NCBI GenBank assembly: GCA_963971225.1
Contig: OZ020270.1
Coordinates: forward strand, 25,791,123-25,855,122
Length of the DNA stretch: 64,000 nt
Reading direction: 5' to 3'
DNA from: Melieria omissa
Lineage: Eukaryota; Arthropoda; Insecta; Diptera; Ulidiidae
The notes below the pieces were generated by a model. That model worked only from the letters and a program-made list of their open reading frames with translations, was not told where the DNA came from and made no database searches. Both the position numbers and the translations under genes were made by a program. How positions within the stretch are numbered: the stretch's first letter is position 1; every line of letters starts with the position of its first letter. This document shows, piece by piece, positions 43,528 to 54,598 of the stretch.

Positions 43528-46461
43528 TTAAAGATACTTATAATTAGATAATAAGGTACAAAATACGCTTAAAGGTAATGCGAGATCAATATCCAAAGTA
43601 TTTGAGAGGCTATTGAATTCAATTAGAACTCTTGTAATAGGAGCATTTTTGGCATAATTGGTCTTGTTAAAGCCAACATTAAAAAGATCAGACCGCCGTA
43701 GAGATCTGGCAGGAATATTAAAATTAATTTTTTCAAGAAGAGACGAGCAGTCAATAAGTCCATTCACGATATTATATAAAAATTTTAATGAGAGAAAAGA
43801 TCTTCTATTAAGTAGCGATTTCAAGTTTAGAAGCTGACAACGTGCGTCATAGGAGGGAATCAGGTCTGCAAAATTCAGGGAACGAAGGGCAAAACGAATA
43901 AAGACCTTCTGCACTCGTTCGAGTCGATTTATACTTAAGGCATAAAATGGCCTCCAAATGACGGCTGCATATTCTAGCCTGGGACGAACAAAGGCGGAAT
44001 AAAGTAACTTGAAAGTATAAGGGTCAGAGAAGGGAGAACAGTTGCGACGAATAAAGGCTAACATAGAATACGATTTGGAAATGATAGAATCGATATGTGC
44101 AGAAAAAGAGAAGTTAGAATCGAAGAAGACACCTAGGTCTTTGATCACGCTGACCGCTTTAAGCCCCGAGTTTGAAATAAAGTAGGAGGCAGGAAAATAA
44201 ATACGTTTTTTAGCGAAAGTCAGTTGGAAACATTTGTTGGTGTTAAGGAAGAGACGATTTCGGACACACAACTCATTTAAGATGTTAAGCTAAGATTGAA
44301 GCGCAGAGGAGTCCTCAGGGGTTCTAATCTCAGAGTAGATTTTAAGGTCGTCTGCATACAATAGAAATTTGGAGGTTGAAAAGCACGTACAAACATCGTT
44401 AATAAAGAGCACAAATAATGGCGGACCTAAAATACTAACCTGGGGAACACCGGAGGTCGCCGTAAAAGGCTGGGAAGAGGTGTTGTCAAATGACACAACA
44501 CAGAGACGTTCACTAAGATAGGATTTTAACCATTCAAGAAACACAGAATGAAAACCAAGACTAGACAGCTTGGCAAGTAAAATTTTATGAGAGACTCTAT
44601 CAAATGCTTTAGAAAAGTCAGTATAAATAGTATCAATTTGTAAGCCCTTCTGAAAAGCCAGGATGCAGTACTCAGAAAAAACCGCCAGGTTGGTTACGGT
44701 GGACCGACCAGATACAAAACCATGTTGATTTGGGATCATTATATTTTTAACCGCAAAATAAACCTTATCTTTAATTATGGTTTCAAAAAGTTTAGAAACC
44801 GTGGATAACTTTGAGATAGGTCTATAATTTGACACATCATTTTTGTTACCACTTTTGAAAATTGGGGTAATTGAGGCTTTGTTCCAATCTTCGATAAATA
44901 CTCCAGATATAAGAGACTTATTGAAGATAATTTTCAAAGGTTCCACAAGGGAAGGACAGTTTTTTAGCAGGACAGAGGAGAGACCATCAATATCAGTTTG
45001 CGACGAAAGCTTTACATCGCGAATACCCTTTGCTACATCGTCTGAAGATAACACCAAAGAGCCAAAGTCAAGAGATGCATTAGTATTGATGGACTCATTG
45101 ACTTCGAACGCGTCATCAGTAACAAAATAAGAACGAAAAAATTCTGCAAAGAGGTTTGCAGCATCCTCCAATGAGTCAGCTGATTTCCCTAAAAGGGAAA
45201 CAGAGGATGGAATATTGGAGCACTTTTTTTTTAGATTTAATAAAGCTCCAAAAATTCTTTGGATTGCGTTTAATATTTCGTTCGAAACTCTGTATGTAAT
45301 TATTATATAGCATTTCATCCAGGTTTCTGAATTCATTAAGGTATTGAAGATATTTGTCATAGAAAACAAGGTTCTTTGTTAGATTAAACTTTTTGTGGAA
45401 CTTATTTCTCAGATTCTTAAGATGCATTAATTCTTTTGAGTACCACGGGAGCTTATACGTTCGAGTAGCAAAAATGGGGACATTAGCTAAGCAAATATCG
45501 AAGATCAAAGATTTAAATTTGCTATAACAGTTGGAGACATCAGCATTCAAAAAAAGGGCGACCCAGTCAGTATTAAGAAAAAAAGAATCAAGAGAAGCGA
45601 AGTTACACAAATTTAAATTGAAAGAAATTTTCCTGCTGGCAGAAGGCACTTCAAAAAATTTATAAAACTCGATGTCTAAAGTTAATGGAAAATGATGCAA
45701 GTTCGACGGGGAAATTGCAGAGGAACTACGAGATAACTTAAAATTTACATTATTGCTAATAAAAATTAAATCTAAAATACGATTGAAGTTATTAACAAAG
45801 CCGTTAATCTGAGCCAAATCAATACTTAACAGATTATCAATAACAGATGTTTCGAACGGCCTATTTACATTAGACGGTGTGAGAGAAAAGTTATTATCCA
45901 AATTAGACCAACAGATACCGCTTAGATTAAAATCACCCAGAACACACAGTTGGTTATCACCGACAAGGTCCTGTAACGCCAGCACATTGTTCACGTGCGA
46001 TTTGTAGAGCGATTCATTGGCTGCAGGTGGGATATAGGAGCAGCACAGGAACAGCTTACACAGAGTTGATCCAGGATAGTGTTATCATTAGCAAGTGGGA
46101 TGAAAGTCGCCCGAAGTTTACGACGAACAGCGATCATTACACCACCACCTCTACTACACCCAGTCATAGTAGCATCTCGGTCTTTGCGAAAGACGTCAAA
46201 TAAATTAGGATCAAAATATTTCGAGTCAAAGAAGTTCGCAGTCAGCCAAGTCTCCACAATGACATAAATGTCGTGGTCCGATTGTGTGCTAAATTTTCGG
46301 ACATATTCAGCTTTAGTTCTAAGTCCAGAACAATTTTGAAAATACAGCTTAACTCCATTGCGCACAGGACCAGCCTTAGACGATGAAACTATCCTGTTGC
46401 CGGTTGTTGCCCTTGCTTTAGAAAAAACTGGAAAGGGCGCACGGTCACATTTGCCGGCCAC
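43528..46461 (-). pseudogene. LINE-A ORF2 (endonuclease and RT), unit 2
   Basis: Same as unit 1, with the same frameshifts (near 45992 and 45230) and the TAG near 44291. Private differences are few: NEL for NEW before CVRNR, and PRLEY for SRLEY in the C-terminal domain. ORF2 overlaps the end of ORF1 by ~70 bases (ORF1 stop at 46389, first ORF2 Met at 46461). RT Asp residues (DFSKAFD, YADD) are preserved, so only frame damage and PQVS argue against function. Confidence 0.88.
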
Positions 46462-47736
46462 AATTCAGGACTAAGCAGTTTTTCAATAGCGTTTTCAGGA
46501 ACACCCAGCTTAAAATTTATTCGTCTTAAAGATTCCACCGAGGTGTCTTTTTTGACAAGACTGTAGCACGAAATAACGCTCTTCTCGATGTTTGCATGCT
46601 TCATAACATACTCAATGATGTTATCAGCAGTAACAGTCGAACAGCAACGCCAAGTTCGGAGTTGGCATTAGATCCAACAACACGAAATTGTTTAAGTCTG
46701 TTGTTTTTCTTCCCAGCAGTAACCCAGCCAGGTGTAGTGGGCTGTCTGGGAGGCGAGGAGACTTCATGACGCACGGCAGCGGAATCAGCAGAAGGCAGAG
46801 CAGCAGCAGAATCAGCGGAGGCAGCGGTAGCGGCGGCAGCAGTGGCAGCATAAGAGCAAGGAAGCTTTGAGTGGCCAGTAGAAACAGCAGGAAGAGAACG
46901 GTCAGCACGAATCGAAGAAGCAGCAGCAGCAGGCGGACAATGCGCATTGGAACGGGCGGAAACGACGGGTTGAGCGTGCTCAACGACACCAGAGCGACGG
47001 GCATCCGAGAACGCAGTATTATTGTGGGAGAGAGTACGAGTGTCTCTCTTATCCAGAAGATCGCAAATGTTATTTCCAATGACTTTGACATCGTTAGTTA
47101 GGACAGATAATTTAGGGACAGTATCATTGTCACTTAACTTGCGTTGTATTGAATGAAGCTCTTCTTGCAGGCATTCGAGTTTTTCGGCTAGAAGCTTTTT
47201 TCATCTTGCAAAGAGTTCAACACAGAGAGCAAACGCGCGTTGTCAGCTCTTAGGGCGACAAGCTCACTGAAAATCGTCTTCAGCGTAACTTCTTGCTTAT
47301 CACTCTTTTGCTGTTGAGAGACAATCGGTTTAGGCAGCTGAGCTTGTTGTTGCGGTTTAGGCTGATGCACTTGTTGTTGGGCTTTAGGCAGTTGAGCTTG
47401 ATGTTGCGGTTTGAGCTGCAGTGCTTGTTGTTGCGGCTTAGGCTGTTGTGGTTGTTGTTGTAAAGCTAAGCTCTGGTTATTGCACTGCACTTGTTGTGAT
47501 ATGTCGCTGTCCGAGCACACTCGATCGGCGCGGGCGGTAGACATTAGGGGCGACTGAATAGAATTTCGGCGCGCACTTAAGCAGTCATTACAATGGTACG
47601 GTCTACCGTTTTTTTGCATAAACTCGAGGTCAGCAGGCTGAAAGTTCACGCAGTCCAAATGAAAAAATTCGTTGCATTTGGCACATTGCAGCTTCGCCTG
47701 ACCTCGATCAACTTTTTGACCACAAACACACGGCAT
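46389..47736 (-). pseudogene. LINE-A ORF1, PHD-finger RNA-binding protein
   Basis: ATG at 47736 begins MPCVCGQKVDRGQAKLQC. Cys/His spacing (CxC, CAKC, FHLDCVNF, YHCNDC) is that of a PHD finger, found in ORF1 of several CR1/jockey-type LINEs. A Gln/Pro-rich repeat (PKPQQQAQLPK) and a coiled coil (VALRADNARLLSVL) follow. A missing A in the poly-A run near 47200 shifts the frame; the next frame continues the coiled coil (LECLQEELHSIQRKL) and an Ala/Ser-rich stretch. A second shift near 46635 leads to NIIEYVMKHANIEKSVI and ends WPANVTVRPFQF, with TGA at 46389. Confidence 0.82.
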
Positions 47737-47863
47737 TTAGCGATAATGAAATAGAGAAAAAGTGTCCAAGTGAAAACGAGCGAAGCAGAACGACTCGCCT
47801 CACTCTCGCACGCGCAGAGAAGTGGAAATAAAGAAATAAGACACGAAACGCGGAGCACAGAAA

Positions 47864-47907
47864 CACGTCTGCACAGTACAAGGTCAGACACTGTACTGTA
47901 CACTGTA
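47864..47907 (-). promoter_or_regulatory. Possible internal promoter of LINE-A (Inr plus DPE)
   Basis: The first transcribed bases contain repeated ACAGT motifs, and AGACGTG (47870-47864) lies ~27 bases after the second. Jockey and related LINEs use a +1 initiator with an RGACGTG-like downstream element at about +28. Motif-based inference only. Confidence 0.5.
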
Positions 47908-47913
47908 ATTTAA

Positions 47914-48400
47914 ATATGAATGTACAGTTTCTTGCTGACAAGTAATTTGTGATGCTGCAACCAAGAATTTTATTCCTCCACAGCGAGACATGGTCATATT
48001 TTCCCACCCCATATACATATCGAGTAATGTTATTAAATGTCACATTAATTTTGTGTGACGACTTGGAGTCAAGTTTGGACCACCTCTGAGTATGTTATAT
48101 GGGGCACAATAAGCTGCATGGCTCGCTTTCGTCTGGTCTCAAGCGGAGTGAAGGAGGCAGAAATTCTTAGTCTACGCAATATTGCGTATACATTTTTCAC
48201 AACTTTGTTTATATGGTCAGAGCAAGTCAGCTTGGAGTTAATCATGAATCCCAAGTTTTGTATTTTGTCAGTAAGCTTCAGTGCACTATTATTAATGAAA
48301 AGAGGGGTTATATTGCCATATTGTACTACTCGATTGCTTATAGGCAAAACATATAACTTAGATGCATTTAGATATAAAGCGTTATTAAGGGCCCAATCCG
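47914..48400 (-). pseudogene. LINE-B ORF2, C-terminal part
   Basis: From the LINE-C junction at 48400 the minus strand reads DWALNNALYLNASK, continuing ISDWAL at 53257. It then gives LGFMINSKLTCSDHINKV and LRRLRISASFTPLETRRK. After a 1-base shift near 48086, FNNITRYVYGVGKYDH and ILGCSITNYLSARNCTFIFK lead up to the LINE-A insertion. This is the domain after the RT thumb in jockey-type LINEs. It belongs to a different family from LINE-A and LINE-C. Confidence 0.82.
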
Positions 48401-48541
48401 TGTGGAGTTGCCTGATCTCCCATCGGACGCGTCCCCAGGTGGCGGATAGGGGGGCCCTTGGTGGACAAACGACGTGACTTCGGTACCCTTGGAGGAACAG
48501 GAGTCATGTCTGTTGCGTCCACCACAATGGTGGTCTAGAGT

Positions 48542-49984
48542 ATGGGTACCATCCGCGGACCAAACTGGCTAGGGAGGAGTCCCGAAATAAAACCAATCGC
48601 GGCAATGGAAAACGAAATGGATACTACTCCAGGTGGAATCCACATAGGTGGCAATCCACACGCTTCGGCGACAGGGGCAAGGATTCTGGAGGCCCCAACC
48701 ATTGCTCAAGTCTCCCGCCTTTACCGGCAGGGGCGCATCCTGGAGGAAATCGGGGTCGTTACCACGATCTCCTCTTCTTTGGAGACGGATGATTCCAAGG
48801 AGCCAGAGGGCCTGCGTTGGGAAGCTGCCACGGTGGCTGAACGACCTCCCAGTGGTTCTAAGGAATCAAACAAAAGGAGCAAGGCGAGGAGGATCAGAAG
48901 GAAGCGGATGGCTATGCGCCGGCTTGAAAAGGAAGGCGACACGGCCGACCCTCCGGAACCCGTGTCCTACAAAAGACCCAGGTCGGCTGGGGTAACACCC
49001 ACCGAAGCCACTGGTCCGGCGAAGAGCACGGAGGTCTCCAAATCGTCCGGCTCGCGAGGCAAGCGGATGAAGACTGCAGCCGAAAACAGCACGCCTACCT
49101 GCCCTGCAACTGCTGTCGTCAGGTGCGCCACTGTCCCCAAAGGCACGAGCGTAACCCCGGCAGTAGCCAAAGCGGCGGAGAAGTGTGCTGCCAGTAAGCC
49201 GCGGAATGTCCAAAGCCTCCGACCCAGCAAGTCTGCCTGCCCGGCGAAACCTTTGTCAGCGGAGGGCGGCGAGCTGGATCTTCGCCCAAGCACTTCCAAA
49301 GGTGCGACGAGGCCATCGTATAGCGAGAAGGCTGCCGGCCCGCGGCCGATGGCAGTGATTGGAAAAAGGGGCCCTGACCACAGGTTGACTGATGCAGAAC
49401 TCAACTTCTGCAAAAGCCAACTGATGCGTCGGGTCATTGCCTCCGGTCCTGAGGCCAATGCGAAGGGCTATGAGACAAAAGACGGCACTATATTGGTGTC
49501 GTGTGCGTCTCAGGCCAACTTTGACTGGATCAGGAACGCAGTCAATAAGTTGCCTCCTAAGGGGACCACTCGCTTCGCGGTCTACGAAGGCGAGATCGAG
49601 TCCCTCAGGAAAGCCATCTGCTGGATACCGGACCCTGACCTGTCCACAGCGGATGTGCTGTCCTGTCTGCGTGCCCAGAACCCAGGCATCGACACCAGGC
49701 TTTGGCGTGTTCTCCACCACCGCAAGAGTACCAACCGGGAAGGTAAGGAAGGTGCTTCTCTTGTGGTGAGAATCGATGAAGCCTCTGCTGATGTCCTGGG
49801 CTCCCGGTACGGGAACTGTCTCAGTCTCTTCTTTGGGACTGTCAGTTTTTTATGTCTATCTCAGATGGGGGGCTCAGACAGTTCTTGTAGTTATCGGCCT
49901 CTGTCGGTAACGCAGATCAACTTGCAGCATTTCAAAGCCGCTACTGCACTTTTAAGTAGTCGGCTCTCCCGTCGAGGTTCGTGA
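48542..49984 (+). pseudogene. LINE-C ORF1 fused by deletion to the ORF2 start
   Basis: ATG at 48542 (a second Met is at 48605). A low-complexity basic region (SNKRSKARRIRRKRMAMRRL) and Ala/Ser-rich linkers precede a folded C-terminal domain (LNFCKSQLMRRVIASG, WIRNAVNKLPP, AICWIPDPDLS, LWRVLHH) that resembles the DUF4780-type ORF1 domain of dipteran LINEs. After ~residue 430 the frame runs on through LSVTQINLQHFKAATALLSS, which is the usual start of the ORF2 endonuclease; the normal ORF1 stop must have been lost or shifted. It ends at a TGA just after SRLSRRGS, where endonuclease sequence is missing. Confidence 0.75.
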
Positions 49985-50457
49985 TTGCGTCTGGGTACTT
50001 TCCTTACGATGCACTGGAAGCGCCACCACCTGGGAAGGTCGCTAGTCTCGTGAGGTTTTGTGAGCAGCGCAATCTCGGTCTCAGTTTATGTTGCGATGCT
50101 AATGCCCAGCACACAATCTGGGGCAGCAGCAAATGCAACAACCGAGGCTCTCGGCTGTTCGGGTATATTGCATCCTCCGGCCTGAATATTCACAACACTG
50201 GCAATCAGCCTACGTTTGTGACTACAAGAAGGCAGGAGGTGATTGACATCACTCTATCTAATACTAGATTGGAGTGGTCAATCAACAATTGGAGAGTCCT
50301 TAACGAAGAATCGTATTCGGACCACAGGTATATCGAGTTTCAGTGCGGCGAGGAGGCACAAATGCCATTGCCCTCTAGGAACCCGAAAAACGCAGACTGG
50401 CCGAAATTTCGGGAGGCATTGCGGAATAAATACGCGACACCCACCGAAAATTCGTAA
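49981..50457 (+). pseudogene. LINE-C endonuclease, C-terminal half
   Basis: AP-type endonuclease that nicks target DNA. Visible: VIASGYFPYDALEAPP, CCDANAQHTIWGSS (metal/phosphate-binding DxNA), PTFVTTRRQEVIDITLSN, and SDHRYIEF (catalytic Asp-His). The N-terminal part (Asn and QEP-Glu motifs) is absent: sequence passes from the TALLSSRLSR start block straight to the middle, a deletion of roughly 150-250 bp. Frameshifted after TPTENS at 50455. Confidence 0.82.
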
Positions 50458-50535
50458 GGAGCGGTGTATTGAGGCGGCTGTTGAGCATCTCAATACTGCC
50501 CTAACATCAAGCTTCGAGCTAGCCTGCCCAACTAG

Positions 50536-50561
50536 ACTAGAGTCTAGAGTCTAGAGTCTAG
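50536..50561 (+). repeat. CTAGAGT microrepeat inside LINE-C
   Basis: Three to four tandem ACTAGAGTCTAGAG-type 7-bp units interrupt the linker between endonuclease and RT. Confidence 0.7.
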
Positions 50562-50700
50562 AAAACTTCTCAACCGGGCCCTCACGACGAATCTTGACGA
50601 GGACTGGGAGCGCTACCGATGCACTCAGAAGAACTATGAGAGGCTTATTCGAGGTTCGAAGAAGGCCTCTTTTAGAGATTTCTGTAGTGGCATTGAATCC

Positions 50701-52477
50701 TTGAGCGACACAGCTAGACTGGTAAAAAATCTGAAAAAGGACCAAACCGCGAAGCTGGGGTCGCTTAGGAAACCTGATGGCTCCTACACAGAGAGGAAAA
50801 GTGAGACACTCAGTCTACTGATGGAGTCTCACTTTCCAGGAAATCAGGTCACTGTTGCCCAGCAGCATTCGTCCCTGGATGGAATTATTGTTAGGGCAAT
50901 CACACCCTCTCGACATGACTGGTACGTCGCCAGAATTGTGGCGAATGAAGCTGCCATTCGATTTGCCATCAAGTCCTTTGACAGCTTCAAATCGCCGGGT
51001 CCTGATGGCATTTATCCTATCGTGTTGAGGGAAGGTATAGAGTCAGTAGTCATGGCACTGAAGAAAATCTTCGCGGCATGCCTGGCACTGGCCTATATAC
51101 CACGCCCTTGGAGGATGGTGAGAGTCGCGTTCATTCCGAAAGTCGGAAAGGACGACTACACTAGCCCCAAGAGCTTTAGACCTATTAGCATGACTTCTTT
51201 ATGCTAAAAAGTCTCGAACGGCTGGTGGAGTTACGGATACGTAAGGAGTCGCTTAAGATGCATCCTCTGTCTCCATTTCAGCATGCCTACCAAAGTGGGA
51301 AGTCCTGCGAGTCGGCTCTGCAAAATCTGGTTGGTAGGATAGAGCGAGCCATCGACAGGAAGGACTACGCGGTGGGAATCTTTGTGGATATAGAGGGCGC
51401 TTTTGACAATGCGACTTGTATGTGTAACGCGCTAGCCGACACGGCGTAGACCGGGCTTTGGCAAATTGGATACGTTCAATGCTAGCCCAAAGAATCATGA
51501 CGGTGCGGACAGAGGACGATCTACTGGTGTCATCCGGTGTAAATAGAGGCTGCCCTCAAGGTGGGGTGCTGTCTCCATTGCTCTGGTGCATGGTGATTGA
51601 TCCCCTGCTCATCACTCTGAATGACTCTGGAGTCTACGCACAAGCATACGCGGACGATGTGGCCTGTCTCGTAACCGGCCCCTCCCTTATGCACATCTGC
51701 AGAAAGGTGCAGAAAACTCTGGATATGATTGACACCTGGTGTAATGCGAACGGGCTTTCTGCTAATCCCGCCAAAACTGGTATGGTTCTCTTTACCAGGA
51801 GGAGGAAGCTTGATAGAGTCGTTCTGCCCACACTCAAGGGGGTCACTATCCAGCTATCCAAGGAGGTGAAATATCTGGGAGTTATCCTAGATAAACTCCT
51901 TTGGAAATCTCACGTAGAACTAAAGACATCGAAAGCACTGTCGGCTTTCTGGCAATGCAGAGGTGCATTTGGGAAAACGTGGGGTCTTTCCCCTAGCAAG
52001 ATCCTCTGGATCTACAAAGCTATGATAAGACCCATCATCTCCTACGCATCGGTAGTCTGGATGAGCAGACTCTCTCTTGCAGGGGTCAAGAGAAACTTGT
52101 CCAGACTGCAGCGCACTGTGGCCATATGTTGTACTGGAGCCTTTCCAACTACTTCTGGCCCATCGCTAGATGCCCTGGTGAGCCTTCCTCCACTTGATGT
52201 TTTCATCCAAGGAGAGGCCCTAGAGGCCATCCGAAGACTAAAACACAGTGGCCAGTGGTATGGCGCTTGTCCGGCACTGGATAATTGTGCTGGCACCGAC
52301 ATAGACGTCACAGTCATGTCCATGCCTCTCGACTCCATGCCTACAACTGTCTTACTAAAAAAGCGGTACATGGTGTTGCTGCCTGAGGCTCACTCTTGGT
52401 TGTATCCTGAGGATGAGCCCGGTAAACACTGCTTCCGTATATTCAGGCAGAGGTGCATGCGATACTTGAGGCGATGA
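50701..52477 (+). pseudogene. LINE-C reverse transcriptase
   Basis: RT segments in order: KSPGPDGIYPIVL, WRMVRVAFIPKVGKDD, SFRPISMTSL, then after a frameshift near 51200 LKSLERLVELRI and FVDIEGAFDN (first catalytic Asp). A stop at 51447-51449 and another shift precede WIRSMLAQRIM, GCPQGGVLSPLLW and YADDVACLV (catalytic DD), followed by the thumb and connection (KYLGVILDKLLW, IRPIISYASVVW). The linker upstream (50460-50700) is readable but shifted. Three frame breaks make it inactive, though every core RT motif is visible. Confidence 0.88.
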
Positions 52478-52809
52478 ACTTTGTCGTAGAGAGTAAGTGG
52501 AAAGGCAGGTCTATCTGTGTCTGTAGCGACAGCAAAGCTGCGCTTATGGCCTTGGACAGCCCTCCAACCACCTCTATGCTAGTCAGGTCCTGCAAATCCA
52601 GACATAATTATGTTGGCAAATACAATAGCCTGATGCTCACCTGGGTCCCGGGACACGCAGGAATTGTGGGTAACGAGACCTCGGATTCCTTAGCTAGAAT
52701 GGGCTCTGAGGCTGATTTTGTCGGCCCTGAGCCTGTTCTGCCACTCCCATCTGCAGCCACAGTTAACGAATGGGTCACTATGACCCAGGAGCGAGCATGG
52801 CAGGCTTAG
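52453..52809 (+). pseudogene. LINE-C RNase H, first catalytic Asp deleted
   Basis: Ribonuclease H domain: MHAILEAMNFV (Glu of the active site), CVCSDSKAALMAL (second Asp) and LTWVPGHAGIVGNETSDSLA (His and last Asp). The N-terminal strand with the D-G-S motif is missing: RT connection sequence runs straight into the FQAEVHAI-equivalent point at ~52440, so a deletion of ~60-100 bp removed the first catalytic residue. The stop at 52807-52809 is a frame break, since domain sequence continues in another frame. Confidence 0.85.
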
Positions 52810-52833
52810 AGCGGCTGCAGGTGGACGAAACTT

Positions 52834-53160
52834 ATGCTTCCCGCCATATCCGACAAATGCTCACAGTTTCTTTTGTCACTAGGCAGAAGAGACTGCAGGC
52901 AGATGGTCGGGTTAATGACGGGCCATTTCCTATGGGCGAAGCACATAGAAATGGTAGGCATATCTGACAGTGCCCTATGTCCTGCCTGTTGGGAGGACGT
53001 TGAGACGGCGGAACACTTCCTGTGTCTCTGCCCCGCGTTCGCTCGTATCAGGTTTGAGACGTTTGGCACTGATGTGCTAAGAAGCGACCACCTTGGCTCC
53101 TTGGCACCCCAGGATCTATCAAGGTTTCTTCGGAAATCGGGTAGATTTAAAGCATTTTAA
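52834..53160 (+). pseudogene. LINE-C ORF2 C-terminal CCHC-type region
   Basis: After a frameshift, LLSLGRRDCRQMVGLMTGH is followed by CPACWEDVETAEHFLCLC (CxxC...HxxxxC), the zinc-binding C-terminus of I/LOA-type ORF2 proteins, and a terminal helix (LSRFLRKSGRFKAF). The stop at 53158-53160 is followed by a short 3' UTR and A-rich tail. Confidence 0.82.
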
Positions 53161-53242
53161 CAGGGAACAACAAGTCGTAGTACAATGGACGTATAATTGT
53201 CTGAGTGCTGCGCTTGCTAGATCGTTCCGACAAAGGAAAAAA

Positions 53243-54097
53243 AAGGGCCCAATCCGAGATGGCAGACAAATCACTATTAATTTTAAAACATAAATCTTCC
53301 ACAAGACCAATACGACTAGACAAATACAATTGGATATCATCAGCATAAGCATGGACATTAACATATTTGCACACCAAGAAAACATCAAAGAGACTAAACA
53401 AAAGGGGACCAAGTACAGATCCTTGAGGAACACCAGCACCAATTGATTCAAACTGAGATGAGGAATGCATTCCCCTCACTTGTTGAACTCTGCCAGCAAG
53501 ATAGCTACGCATTAATTTAATAGAGCAATCAGAGAATCCGAAGTTGCACTTAAGTTTCTCACATAATAGTACGTGGTTAACCGAGTCGAAGGCTTTGGAA
53601 AAGTCCAAAAGGCATAAAAGCGTTAGTTCTTCATGGTCAAAAGGGATCCTAATATCATCTAAAATTTTCATCATTGCAGTGGAACAGCTCTGCTTTGGTC
53701 TAAATCCAGACTGCAGGGGTGACAGTAAATTGTTATGAATGAATGAAGGTTGAGATTTTTTCCGCCATTAAGGACTCACAAACCTTCGAGAATGCCGACA
53801 AGATACTGATTGGTCGATAGTCATTTGGGCTTAGTGCTGTGGTTGCCTTCGCAACAGGCAAGATAATTGCTCTTTTCCATGCTGCAGGAAAACAGGCACT
53901 CGTAAAGCAATGATTAATTATATGTGTGAGAGCTCTTATAATAAAAGGTAATACAATTTTAACAAACTTAAGAGAGATACCATCATCCCCAACAGCATTT
54001 GACTTGATACGAGTAATGGATTTTATGACATCAGACTCGGTAACTCCAACAAATTGAAATCGCTTTTTAAATTCCACAGCAGGCGGAATAGGTTTAG
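53243..54097 (-). pseudogene. LINE-B ORF2, RT domain
   Basis: RT on the minus strand: AVGDDGISLKFVKIVLP, NDYRPISILSAFSKVCE, then after a 2-base shift near 53735 LQSGFRPKQSCSTAM, LDFSKAFDSVNH (catalytic Asp), GVPQGSVLGPLLF and YADDIQLY (catalytic DD), ending ISDWAL at the LINE-C insertion. Apart from the shift it is well kept. The RT belongs to a jockey/CR1-type LINE different from LINE-A. Its upstream part continues beyond a TTAA MITE at 54102. Confidence 0.88.
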
Positions 54098-54101
54098 TTA
54101 A

Positions 54102-54331
54102 CCCTTATTCTCATACCCGGGTACCCGGGTGCCCACTGCGATGTATTTTCGTGAAAAAAACTGACAAATAATTACAATTTTTTTTGTACCTTCCGGATCC
54201 TCGTTATTTAGGTGAAAAGCGAACAAATCATATATTAAAAAAAAAATCACTTTTTAATTAACAAAATATTGAAAACTTAAAAATTTCATGAAATGGAACG
54301 ACGTTAGTAAGTTTGGGTATGAGAATAAGGG
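54102..54331. mobile_element. piggyBac-like MITE (TTAA target), 230 bp
   Basis: Perfect 17-bp inverted ends CCCTTATTCTCATACCC flanked by TTAA at 54098-54101 and 54332-54335. It is inserted in LINE-B coding sequence, where removal restores PPLTKPIPPAVE across the site. A GGGTACCCGGGTGCCC block follows the left end. It differs in sequence from the TTAA family at 7069. Confidence 0.9.
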
Positions 54332-54335
54332 TTAA

Positions 54336-54420
54336 AGGGGGGGAAATATTGCTATTGCTGGCACTAACGAAGAAGTTGTTTAAGGCATTCGGGTCAATTT
54401 TGCAATCCTGATTCACGGTT
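54336..54420 (-). pseudogene. LINE-B ORF2 piece upstream of RT
   Basis: The minus strand reads VNQDCKIDPNALNNFFVSASNS up to the MITE. This is the region just before the RT palm (NNFF-V block). Further upstream the sequence turns into a minisatellite, so LINE-B is 5' truncated here. Confidence 0.75.
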
Positions 54421-54426
54421 GCCACA

Positions 54427-54510
54427 ATTGGTAACTTTCTACCAAAATTGGTAACTTTTAAACTGTTTGGTAACTTGGTAACTTTTTTTTTCATTTTGGT
54501 AACTTTTGCA
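54427..54510. repeat. Minisatellite of TTGGTAACTTT units
   Basis: About six imperfect copies of an 11-21-bp unit with the core TTGGTAACTTT. A single related core also occurs at ~62617. It marks the broken 5' edge of LINE-B. Confidence 0.75.
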
Positions 54511-54598
54511 ATCAAAAATTGATTTGAAGTAATAGACAAGAAAATTTGTTTTTTATTTATAAATTTAAATTTATTTATAAAACGAAATTTTTAAAAAA

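Larger units (their letters stand above)
39065..46614. repeat. Tandem duplication of 3770 bp (LINE-B tail plus 3' part of LINE-A)
   Basis: Unit 1 39065-42834 and unit 2 42845-46614 are almost identical, offset by 3780. Between them lie ten extra bases (TACTCATACT), which look copied from the adjacent ACTCAT end of unit 1. Unit 2 continues into LINE-A ORF1; unit 1 does not. All frameshifts are shared, so the duplication is younger than the decay. Confidence 0.95.
43422..47907 (-). mobile_element. LINE-A, full-length copy (unit 2 plus 5' part)
   Basis: 4486 bp on the minus strand. Flanked by ATTTAA at 47908-47913 and by ATTCAA at 43416-43421 (ATTTAA in unit 1 at 39636-39641), a ~6-bp target duplication in LINE-B coding sequence. 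Order: 5' UTR with a possible internal promoter, PHD-finger ORF1, ORF2, short 3' UTR with TAAACAA-like tail. Confidence 0.9.
48401..53242 (+). mobile_element. LINE-C, LOA-type LINE with RNase H
   Basis: 4842 bp, flanked by a 14-bp duplication AAGGGCCCAATCCG (48387-48400 and 53243-53256; the leading A's may belong to the tail). It starts TGTGGAGTTGCCTGATC, GC-richer than its surroundings, and ends in an A-rich tail. It carries ORF1, then ORF2 with endonuclease, RT, RNase H and a C-terminal CCHC-type motif. RNase H plus RT style (DIEGAFDN, GCPQGGVLSPLLW) point to the LOA/I group; the clade is inferred. Confidence 0.92.

Noticed and set aside
46624..47091. Leucine-rich 155-codon minus-strand frame suggesting a membrane protein
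   Set aside because: It is an alternative frame of LINE-A ORF1; the neighbouring frame continues the coiled coil and Ala/Ser linker.
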